Below are positions 47,401-61,850 of a stretch of DNA of 64,000 nt, in pieces. Position 1 is the stretch's first letter; every line of letters begins with the position of its first letter. Location of the stretch: the NCBI GenBank assembly GCA_038373865.1, contig JAXGGA010000462.1, positions 161,765 to 225,764 on the forward strand, in the 5' to 3' direction. Position numbers and translations under genes: made by a program. The stretch is from Uloborus plumipes (taxonomy: Eukaryota; Arthropoda; Arachnida; Araneae; Uloboridae). Under the pieces are notes generated by a model. The model saw nothing but the letters and a program-made list of their open reading frames with translations. It made no database searches and was not told where the DNA came from.

Positions 47401-49320
47401 GTCACAGTAGATGCTGCAGTAGAATCGTGAATTTTGTGAAGAGTGTACTGTTTTTTTTTTTTCTACTAATTATCTTTTCAATGCAACTTTTTAACTTCCA
47501 AGTCATGATTTTTTTTTTTTTGCTGATTGCGCAGCGTAGTTACGGCACGTAATTTCCCTTTTGGATTTATTATTTCTTTTTTTTTTCCGCTTAACTTTCA
47601 GACTTTAAATCAACCCTTATTTATTGTATGATTTAAAGCATTCAAGATGCAGATTTGGTTGTTCCAGACTGGAATGAGTAACAAAACTTCATTTGCAAGT
47701 TTTGTTCCTCACTCGCTATAAGCAAAACTAAATTATTGAGCATAGTTAGCAAGCGCAGAATTTTGTCGTTGCTTTAGTAGTTATATTTACTACAGATTAA
47801 GTGAAAAAACGGAAACTACAGATTATGATCTAGTTTACTTATTTGCTTGTTATTTTACCAATCAAGGTAAAAAAACTGTTTTTGATTTGCCAAAGTATAA
47901 TTTCTTTGTTACCTGTGAAGAAATTCTGTTAAATGACATTATAACTTTTTAAAGAAATATTTTTTTTCGAAGAAAAGCTTTCTGAAAATTATAAACAATT
48001 CTAATGCTTTCTTAGAACTTCAAAGTATTCTGTTTTCTAAACTCACTGTTGCGTTTGTGTTTATGGTTATGTAGGTAGGAATTAAAAATCAAAACTGAAG
48101 CCATAAATTGTAATTACATATTTTTGCTAAATTAATAGTCAAATCATAATAGCATTTTATTTTATTGTACCAATTTTATTTTGATACTATGTAAGTATAG
48201 GGATTTTTTAAAAAAAAATTTTGATAAAAAACTTAAACCAGCTACTTGAGTAAAAGTAACTTACTTTTATATCTGTGTATTGCGAACATTGGCAATTATT
48301 AATTAAAAACCCGTTTGTTGCTTCATGGACTTTTTTTCCCTTCCAGAGACTAAAATTAAAGCTTTACATTAAGAAGTAGTTTGCGATAAATAAATGCACT
48401 TTTTAGCAGTAATTTAAGATCATGGGAACTTTTTATAATAACTTTGAGTTCCTATAAAATGTTGTGTAAAAACGAGATTACGACCTCTCCCTGTCAGCAA
48501 GTTTAAAAATTGCACTAGAAGTTTCCTTAATAAAACTTGATTAATATGCGACTTTTATCAGTATATTTATCTGCATATATGGATAACGTGTTAAGATCTT
48601 GAAAATCACAATTCATCTTCGGAACATGCTGGAGCTTCACTCTTGCAAGAAACAATGTTGCAGCTTTGACAAATATTAGTATATAATAAATACTTAGGCA
48701 CATTGGAATGCTCCCATTTTAGAACAACTATTCAAATATTGACATAAACGGTGCACTTTAAAGGACAACATTTACTCGTCTCTGAAAATGTATCTGAAAA
48801 CGTTTGGTTGTTTCGTTTTTAAGTAAGAATATAAACATTCTTTATATATAATGTAGTTTGGAAAATTCAGAAACACCGAAGTTCTCTTTCGGCACTTATG
48901 GAAGCACGGCATCCATTTTAGAAGGCAGAATATTGGCGTATTAATTTTCAGTAGCTCTTAAGTATAAGGAGAAAGTGCAGTTATAATTACTTTCCAAACA
49001 AATTCTTTTGTAAACTGAAATAATTACCTTTGCTCTAGCCGCACACATTGGCAAAACCAACGTCGTTTGACTCTAATTAGTAGTTTAAAATGCAAGTAAG
49101 TGCTTCTGAGTAAACTTTTCTTACATAAGTCTATTTTCTTGATCTGAGTAAGTAATTTCAAACACCAAAGCATTTATATGACATTTGAATATTATCGAAT
49201 TTATGTCAAACGTTAGATTTGTCAGAATTAACTTCTTTGCAGCCAGAATGTTGTTAGCTTCATGCTGTAAATTTGTATCTGTCCAATGCAATTTAATCCC
49301 GTAAAATGTACGTATTTATA
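44471..49320. other. Long anonymous AT-rich stretch
   Basis: No gene seen on either strand. It contains one probable hairpin MITE (44906-45075, listed) and T/A tracts at about 46218-46247, 47451-47461 and 47511-47521. A word GGTTGTTTGTGAAATTTCG (46525-46543) resembles the arms of the hairpin at 49551. Confidence 0.4.
44906..45075. mobile_element. Possible decayed hairpin MITE
   Basis: GGGTAATGTTTCCTCTTCTT and GGGTAATTGGCA on the left face ATTACCCTTTCCTG and GGGAAACATTGTCA on the right in inverted order, with a looser palindrome between them. The arms resemble those of the element at 49321. The boundaries are approximate and no TSD could be read. Confidence 0.4.
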
Positions 49321-49535
49321 GTGCGACTCTGGTTAGTTGAGCTGTGATCTTGACAGCGTTTACCTCTTTTCGGTGAGTAGTAAAAAAGGAACATATTATT
49401 GGAGCTTATTTGAGTTGAAGTACTTTAGCAAAACTACTACGAAAGTAACCTAACTCAACTCAGTGCCAATTACCTTCCTTATTATCCGAAAACGAGGTAA
49501 ATATTGTCAAGGTCATAGCTCAGCCAGAGCCGCTC
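49321..49535. mobile_element. Hairpin MITE (about 215 bp)
   Basis: The left end GCGACTCTGGTTAGTTGAGC, then GATCTTGACAGCGTTTACCTC, faces the right end, which reversed reads GCGGCTCTGGCTGAGCTATG then ACCTTGACAATATTTACCTC. The arms are about 50 bp with scattered mismatches. The flanking duplication is unclear. Confidence 0.65.
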
Positions 49536-49550
49536 TGTAAACTGGCAGTT

Positions 49551-49698
49551 GGGTTGATTGTGCAAAACCATAAAAATTGTGTAGTAAATCCATAATCACA
49601 ACGATTTATGAAGCAAACTTGATCTTCTATGGAAAAACACGGGTGAGATGGTGACTAAAGATTTACTTCACAACTTTTACGATTTTTCACAAACAACC
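49551..49698. mobile_element. Hairpin MITE (about 148 bp), adjacent to the previous one
   Basis: Left GGTTGATTGTGCAAAACC, then AAAATTGTGTAGTAAATC, pairs with the right arm, which reversed reads GGTTGTTTGTGAAAAATCG then AAAAGTTGTGAAGTAAATC. It lies 15 bp after the preceding hairpin. The ends are approximate. Confidence 0.6.
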
Positions 49699-54230
<4,532 letters not shown>

Positions 54231-54626
54231 TGCCGTGACTAATGCGAGTAATAGTTACTACCCAAGTAGCACACTTCGTTTTTTAAAGGTTGTAAAATGG
54301 TTATTAACGTTGTGACAACGGATTAAAAACGTTTGTAAAACGTTTAAACGTTTTTCTTGCCGTGACTAATGCGAGTAATAGTTACTACCCAAGTAGCACA
54401 CTTCGTTTTTTAAAGGTTGTAAAATGGTTATTAACGTTGTGACAACGGATTAAAAACGTTTGTAAAACGTTTAAACGTTTTTCTTGCCGTGACTAATGCG
54501 AGTAATAGTTACTACCCAAGTAGCACACTTCGTTTTTTAAAGGTTGTAAAATGGTTATTAACGTTGTGACAACGGATTAAAAACGTTTGTAAAACGTTTA
54601 AACGTTTTTCTGTGCTACCTGGGTAC
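54231..54626. repeat. Three perfect 127-bp tandem copies ending in a MITE terminus
   Basis: The copies start at 54231, 54358 and 54485 (TGCCGTGACTAATGCG...). Each contains TACCCAAGTAGCACA (first at 54259-54273), and only after the last copy does its inverted partner TGTGCTACCTGGGTA (54611-54625) appear. So a TIR-bounded MITE of about 110 bp, plus 28 bp of its left flank, has been triplicated. A partial fourth CCGTGACTAATGCGA stands at 54202. The copies are identical, so the amplification is recent or homogenised. The interior has AACGTT/AAACGTTT palindromic words. Confidence 0.93.
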
Positions 54627-57363
54627 AATAAAGCTTAAATTGTGGCACCTATTTTGGCGACCCATAAAATGAATACGAAAATTAAATCTTCATGGCTCTC
54701 AACGTGATGATATGCGAGAGTCATTTTTGAGTTATTGGCTGTATGAAAAATTAATGCAGAAAGACGCTTAATGCGTTTTTCTGTATTAAGAGAGGTTTGG
54801 ATTGCTTTTGTTTACTTTATTTTTGAAGTGCATTCTTCCATAATTTGTCATTCAAGTTTTGGATACCGTAATCTCAGTAAGTACTATTTATAATTTAGAC
54901 ACACATTTATTTTCCTTTAACATGAATGAAATCTTTTGTACTCTCGAATCTGGTTTTCACTGTGCTTGGAGAAATTCGTCTGATTATGTGATCATGTTTA
55001 AAGTTGGGAGGTACATCGACATATATATAATTCTAGCTGGTACTTAAACAGTCATTTAATCAATTAAAATGTGCCACAGAATCCGATTTACTTATTAATT
55101 TATTTTCGTTTTATTTTAATTTAAGTATATTTAAATTTGTAATATAAGAAAATAAATTTATTTTCTATTACTATTCGTTGCAACAATACAATTATGTTCA
55201 ACTGCTTATTCATTTTGTAAAATGAAACTCATAGTTGTACAGTAAGAAACATTTTACTTGTGTATTTATGTATTTACTAGTTTATAATTAATATAAGGAA
55301 GAGTTAGAAAAATAACGCTTTTTACCGCTTCATCAATAGTACAAAAGATTCGATTGCATTGATAATTTTACTTCACAAATGAAGGAAAATATTTTAAAAA
55401 AACGCCGATAGTTATTAAATTTATTGTAAAATTCAGCAAGTCATACGCAGTCTTTTATCTAAGATTTACACGGTAATATAATTAATTTTATTGCAAAATA
55501 AAATTGGGATAAGTGGAAGACTTCAAGTTCTTAAGTAGCATCAATAATGGGATGTAAATTTCCCTACTCTGAAAGGGCCTTTCTGGTGAATTTCTCTAAA
55601 GGAGTCTTTAGGAAAGTCTCTCTCTAGGAAAGTCTTTATTCTAATTTAAACACCATGGCAATGTTAATCATTAAATGCTTTGGGCACTTAAGCATTTTTT
55701 ACAATAAGGAATTCACCTCATACTTTAAATTTTTGAAAACAGTTTCCGCATCCCGGAACCTTACAATACCGAAGCATTTACTTTAGAGTTGAACTCGAAT
55801 TCTGTTATTTATAACTTTGCAAACTAAAAATAGTTTTAGAAAACCCCATCACATTGTTCGAAAAAAGCAAATAACGGTTTTTCAAAAATTTGCTGAGATC
55901 TTTATTTTTTGCAATTAACTAAAACTTCATAATACCTACTTTTTAAAGAGAGGGGAAGGGGATAAATTTGTTTTCTAACATAATTTCAGCATAAAAGAGC
56001 TTCGAGTAAACTTTCCTCACCTCTTTGCGCACTGTGTCTTCGTCAAACGTAGTAGTATTAATTTCTTTCGAAGTTTTTCTTTCCTTTCGAAGTGTATTAA
56101 TTTCTTATTTAATAACTAAAGCAATGAAATGTACTCAAAATTAAAAACCATCACCTATATTTCCTGATCCTTGGGACGTTACTCAGTGTTTCCAACCGTT
56201 GTTCCACTGCTGATAACAGTACCGGAAATATGCTTATTTAACCCATTTATGCCCAGTAGCCCAAAAACAGGACGCTTGTTAGTTACTGCATACAAAAACC
56301 TGTAATGGGTATATCATTTTACTAAAGCTATTTTTCACAAGTTAAATAGTCCTTCTTCTTGAGAAAACCAGTTAGAGCCACTATTTGGACATCAGAGTTT
56401 ATTTATTGACAGCTATTTTCAGACAAATCAGTCAAGCAACGATCCAGCATGGGTAGATACAGAAAGTAAGTTTTTTGCGAGCTTACTTTTCATAAAATTA
56501 AACTATTTTAAAATGATTTGCTTAAAATTGATCAGAGATGCCTTCTGTAATGTTACTTTGTACAAGTAATGTAAGTAATGTCAAGTAAGGTCGTATTTTG
56601 CTCACATATCTGCAAAATATCCCATAAACAGGACGTTAAATAACTTAATAAATATGGCAACGGCGAACTATTTCAAGCCTAAAATGTATGTAAACCATTC
56701 CAAGTAAGAGTTTTAAGCAGATAAAAATTGAAAAAAAAAGCTAGGGATGGTAGGTATGTGTATGGAAGCACGGAATTATTTTTCGTTGCCATATATTCTC
56801 GAACTGTTATCGCGATATAAAATTCAATTGTCTGCAATTTCCGATCGGAATAGCCGAAACTGTTTCGAAATCAATCCTAGACATTTTTGTAAAAGGTTCG
56901 TTCTACTGATTCATACTGTCTGTTCAGAATTTGGAATAAATTATTTATATGTTTTGCAAAGGCTGTCGAGGGAATGAATAAATAAACAAACAAAAATATT
57001 TTCAGTCTGGATCTGTTCCTGCGTACTTACTTACAACGATGAAAGCTTTTTGTGTGCCATAACGAAATTTGCCCTGTTTGGTCTCGGGATCATATTCAAA
57101 CGTTTGTGATTCATTGCCTGTTATTTACTTTTGCCGAATTTAGCTCAATTTGAAGACCTTTATTGTGTAAATCCTGACAAATTACTACTATATTCACTTT
57201 CTGCTATATTTATCACAACATTTTTTTTTTTACTCTTTTATGATTTGAGCCAATTTTTGTATTTCTTCTCGTGTTATTGGCCTGTTAATCATAACAGTAT
57301 TTTTTATGCATGCTTGTTTCTTCTGCAATCATCTTGACAACCTGGCAGTGTTTTTTCATTAAA
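54627..57363. other. Anonymous AT-rich DNA
   Basis: No gene. TTAACCCATTTATGCCCAG at 56238 looks like one terminus of a TTAA-target (piggyBac-type) element, but I found no matching inverted end. Confidence 0.4.
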
Positions 57364-57551
57364 ACTTCACCACGGAGAAATGGCGGGAGACCTTGAAGCT
57401 GAAACGGACCGCTTCATTTTGAAGTAGGTATGATGAGAGAGATCACGCAGGCAGTGACAAGAAAATAATTTTCTTGTTGATCCTACCTATTCCAAAATAA
57501 AGTGGTCCGTTTCCACTTCAAGGTCACCCGCCCTCTCCCCGTGGTCAAGCT
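57364..57551. mobile_element. Hairpin MITE (about 188 bp)
   Basis: The left arm CTTCACCACGGAGAAATGGC, then GAGACCTTGAAGCTGAAACG, GACCGCTTCATTTTG, mirrors the right arm (reversed CTTGACCACGGGGAGAGGGC, then GTGACCTTGAAGTGGAAACG, GACCACTTTATTTTG). The arms are about 75 bp with few mismatches around a short loop; no clear TSD. Confidence 0.8.
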
Positions 57552-57706
57552 ATACCATCCCTCGTTACCGCAACCACATTTTCACCATTTAATTAGATCG
57601 TTGATCTGCTCTATTTGAAATTTTTGTCACATTTATTTAAAATCAATACTGCTATATCTCTGTAAGAATCAAACGCTTCTGCGGTATCCTGGTCGAGTTT
57701 CAAGCA

Positions 57707-60212
57707 GGCTCATTCCACGTCAAATCACCTAATTTTAATAGTCGGCCGTGCCGTCATGTCTCGGATTTTGTTCAATATTTTTTTACGGATAGATACCTAT
57801 GAGATAAAGTCAAATTAATTTTTTTTAGATTTTTGAATAAAAATTTAAGGTTGTAGAATTTTTTGAAATTTTGATTTTTTCAGAATTTTTGCTTTTTTAT
57901 TTTTGGTATGCATTTTGAAAAAGCTCTATAATTTCCTCATTTTTCATTCAATTAAGCCAGTTTAGGTATCATTTTAAAGCTAATTATTTTCTCCTTCAAT
58001 ATTAGTGACAAAAATGAGATTGTGAAAAATAGAATTTTGCCAATGGTCGTCTGAAGTCAGATTTTGTGTTTTTTCAATTGGTATGTTCAATAGGTCATAT
58101 CTCCGGAGTACCAACTAAGAACTGCACAATTTTTTTTTCAGTGATGACATCATCATATACTTTTTATGTATAAAAAATTAGGAGGGTGTTTTTTGTTGTT
58201 TTGGAATAAAAAAAAATCAAGTGTGTTTTTTCAGTTGGTATGATCAATAGGTCATATCTCCGGACTACCAACTAAGAACTGCACGACCCTTTTTTTCTGT
58301 TATGAAAACATCATACCCTTTTTATGTATAAAAAATTAGGAGGGTGCTTTTTGCAGTTTTGGAATAAAAAAATTAAACGTGTTTTTACAGTTAGTATGAT
58401 TAATATGTCATATCTCCGGATTATCAGCTAACAACAGCGCCATTTTTTTCCATAATGAAAACATCATGATGCTTTTATGATGAAGAAATTAGAAGGACGT
58501 TTTTTTGCTATTTTGAAATAAAAATCTTACATGTTTTTTTCAAAAAACTTTACTTTAAAATCAACTTTTGAAACTTAAATTTGAGATTCACTCAGCATCA
58601 CACGTCACACGCAGATGAAAATGTATCCTATTTATTACATTCAAATAGTTGATGGTAGTTTTATATTGTTCTATTGCTTGCATGCTTTGGTAGAGAAAAG
58701 TCACTGCATAATTATTTTACTCTTCAGTAATTATTTGCTAGCCCCTCCATCAACCGATAGTAATTATGATAAAGTAAACTGGAATGTCTTTAAATATACT
58801 TTCATTCATAGTTTGACAAAAAAAAAAAGAGTCGCGAGCTCTTGGTGGTTGGAAAAATTTTATATTTGGTTTCCATTATTCTGAAATCTACGTAACATTT
58901 TATAATTTGTTATCAAATGAAAGCATAAAAATTTCATGAATAAATCTATATTTCTACGATGTTCCGACAGAGGCAACAAAAGGTTTTTCAAATACAGAAA
59001 CCTTCTTCACTATATACTCTTCGTGTCTAATGGCTTGAAGAAGTGATTCTCTCTGCTGCCTACTATTCTTAAGGCTCTTTCATACCTTTGCTTTAAAAAA
59101 TCTTCATTTGCAACCACTTCCACTGCTGTAACGAAAAACATCTGTATCCCTTTTATGTTTTGAGAGGCAAACTGAAATAGATCATGTGCATTTGAAATGT
59201 GTCCTTCGACAGTTTTTTGAAGACTTGCTCTTATCGCAAGCCGTTTTATTGTGCTCCCTACTCCATCGCATGCATTCTTGTCATTGGCAAAGAAATGCTA
59301 TCCAGCTGCCATGTCGTGGTCTTCCTTATGAAAGCATAGTTTTTTTTTTTAATTTCACGGAGTTTTTAAACTTATCGAAAACTTGATTTTTAAAGAAATT
59401 TGTTTCAAAAATTCATTTTTTTTTTAAATTTCAGAACAACAAAAAACACCCTTCTAATATCTTGATCATAAAAACATTATGATGGTTTCATTAAAAAAAA
59501 TGGCGCAGTTGTTAACTGGTAATCAGGAGATATGATCATTCCAACTGAAAAAACACGGTTGATTTTTTTTATTCCAAAACTGCAAAAAGCACCCTCCTAA
59601 TTTTTTATACATAAAAAGGGAGGTCATAACAGAAAAAAAGTGTCGTGCAGTTCTTAGTTGGTTGTCCGGAGATATGACCTATTGATCATACCAACTGAAA
59701 AAACACACTTGATTTTTTTATTCCAAAACAACGAAAAACACCCACCTAACTTTTTATACATAAAAAGTATATGATGTTGTCATCACTGAAAAAAAAAATT
59801 GTGCAGTTCTTAGTTGGAACTCCGGAGATATGACCTATTGAATATACCAATTGAAAAAACACAAAATCTGACTTCAGACGACCATTGGCAAAATTCTATT
59901 TTTTACAATCTCATTTTTGTCACTAATATTGAAAGATAAAATAATTAGCTTTAAAATGATACGTAAACTGGCTTAATTGAACGAAAAATGAGGAAATTAT
60001 AGAGCTTTTTCAAAATGCATACCAAAAATAAAAAAGCTAAAACTCTGAAAAAATCAAAACTTCAAAAAATTCTACAAGCCTAAATTTTTAGTCAAAAAAT
60101 CTAAAAAAATTAATTTGAGTTTATCTTATAGGTATCTATCCGTAAAAAAATATTGAACAAATTCCGAGACATGACGGCACATAGCCTTAGGCGATTTGAC
60201 GTGGAATGACCC
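57707..60212. mobile_element. 2.5-kb foldback transposon with ~0.85-kb arms and transposon protein relic
   Basis: Outer ends GGCTCATTCCACGTCAAATC and (reversed) GGGTCATTCCACGTCAAATC, with perfect 4-bp duplications AGCA (57703-57706, 60213-60216). Arms of about 57707-58575 and 59372-60212 pair throughout. Within each arm, a ~120-bp unit with GGTCATATCTCCGGA...CAACTAAGAACTGCAC is repeated three times. The ~800-bp spacer holds a minus-strand protein fragment (59010-59297). This is the same family as 40181-43192. Confidence 0.93.
59010..59297 (-). pseudogene. Transposon protein fragment with KNACDGVGSTIKR motif
   Basis: A 95-codon open frame without a start codon reads HFFANDKNACDGVGSTIKRL, then AIRASLQKTVEGHISNAHDL, FQFASQNIKGIQMFFVT, and ends FFKPLDTKSI at TAG (59010-59012). 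The arrangement HFFA...K-ACDG-G-T-KR-A-RASLQ...F...NI...FF...RA..I.G.R..H.F.P is protein-like and is one I remember from the C-terminal half of uncharacterised transposon proteins in arthropods and cnidarians. An in-frame TAG directly precedes the first His codon, and the preceding frame seems shifted by one base, so the copy is broken. It lies between the foldback arms on the strand opposite to the short + strand frames. Confidence 0.65.
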
Positions 60213-60216
60213 AGCA

Positions 60217-61614
60217 TAATATTAAAGGGCACCCATGTTCAGTAGTTTACTGCAGCAGTGTTGCTAGGGCGGGAGAGGGAGGCACCCCTCAGAGGCCTTG
60301 GTTTTAAAATTATTACCAATCCTAATACATTAGTTAATAAACACATAAGGACTGTTTTGATCAAAAAAAAAAAAAAAAAAAACCCTAATATACTAAAAGA
60401 AAAAAAAAAGAGAATTTCGAAATGCATGACTTTGGACGTGACTTTTTTCTATTCAAAATAGTTCTACCCATTTATTCACCCACTATTAGTTTTCCATTCA
60501 TATAAGATTTCAGTTTGCTAGAATTGTAATGGAATCATTTCGCGATGTTTGATTCCAGACATAAAAAACAATGTGCCTTTCTACAAAATAAAGTCTGTAA
60601 AATAGATTTCCTCCGTTTCGTAAAATGTGTTTCAAATGAATTGATTTCCAAGTATTGAGCAGTTGGTCAGTAAACTTATACCTTATTGAGCATGACTTCC
60701 TTTGATAAACTTTCGAGTGTTTAATACTTAAGGTTTTTCACAAAATCTTTGCAACTTCTACATTTTTGCTTAGCACGTAAGGAGTTTATTTAGAGAGATG
60801 TACTAAAAATATGTAAATTAAAGGCATCTTTAAATTCACGACAGAACTACATGAATTCTCAAAAAAAAAAAAAAAGAGGAAAAAATCCTTAGAAAAAGAG
60901 AGCGCGAGTAAATATTTGCAAATTGTCTGCCCGATTCAAGACCTTACTTCATATTGATGTACTTTGATATGTCGCTGAAGTTTAAGTAATGGTTCATTCC
61001 TGAAAAAAACAAAGAAGGGATTTTACAAGGTTCAGTAAATGTGTACCTTCAAGAAAAAAATTTAGAAGTTAAACGCGTTATATACGAGACATTAATAAAT
61101 GCTTAATTGGCTACATTTTAGTACAATTAATCAAGATGATATTCTTTCTGTAAAGTTAGTATGGGTATTTCAAATAAATTGTTACCGTCTAATAGTTAAA
61201 GCTTTCAGTACACTGTCATCAAAATTGTGAAAAGTAAAATTCTTTCTAACTGCAACCTAAATAAGTTAGACAAAAGTGGTTTATTGAACACAACATTTGC
61301 AGAGAGTCATTCACAAATTCAGATGACAACCAGGGACCTACAAACGTGAACCTCGGTCAAGTAAAGTTATGAAAAAATCAGTTGTTCTTTAAATGTCGTG
61401 TATGTTGATAAAAAAGAGAAATATTAGGCAATTGTAAAAATCCTGCTCTTAGGATTAATTTAGCTTAACTATGCACAAAAATATTCTTTAAAATATACTG
61501 CTTTTTTTAGGGGGTGGATGCAGAACTAATATATTTTATTTTGATTGTAGCGGCATCCGACTAGTGTTACTCGTGGTATAAAATCCTAAGACCTAATGGT
61601 TCCACGTTATGGCA
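60217..61614. other. Anonymous AT-rich DNA
   Basis: No gene. A GC-richer patch (60255-60300, GGGCGGGAGAGGGAGGCACC) may be a repeat fragment. A tracts at 60365-60380 and 60860-60875. Confidence 0.4.
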
Positions 61615-61618
61615 TTAA

Positions 61619-61850
61619 CCCTTTCGCTATCACCGGGACATATATGTCCCGCAGGCAGTTTCAAATGACCCTATGGGCTAAATATGCTTCGTATTATTGT
61701 GAATGCATGTCCCGCTGGTATTCCTTGATAACACTGATAATTCAGTGTAATTTTCTTCCTTTTGCAAAATTTTATCGATATTTGCATTGTAACTGACGTA
61801 TTTAAGTACTTATTTCATGTGTTTCTCTGAAAAAAATTGGTAGTGAAAGG
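61619..61850. mobile_element. Probable piggyBac-type MITE (232 bp)
   Basis: The left end follows TTAA (61615-61618) as CCCTTTCGCTATCACC. The right end, reversed, reads CCTTTCACTACCAA, next to ATTG, which would be a mutated TTAA. Just inside the left end lies a perfect 18-bp palindrome CGGGACATATATGTCCCG (61634-61651), with a further GTCCCGC at 61709. It is non-coding. Confidence 0.55.

Noticed and set aside
54231..54626. Possible CRISPR-like regular repeat
   Set aside because: Units are 127-bp perfect tandem copies without spacers, contain a MITE TIR, and the genome is eukaryotic.
56238..56640. piggyBac-type element starting TTAACCCATTTATGCCC
   Set aside because: Only one terminus could be found; no inverted partner within several kb.
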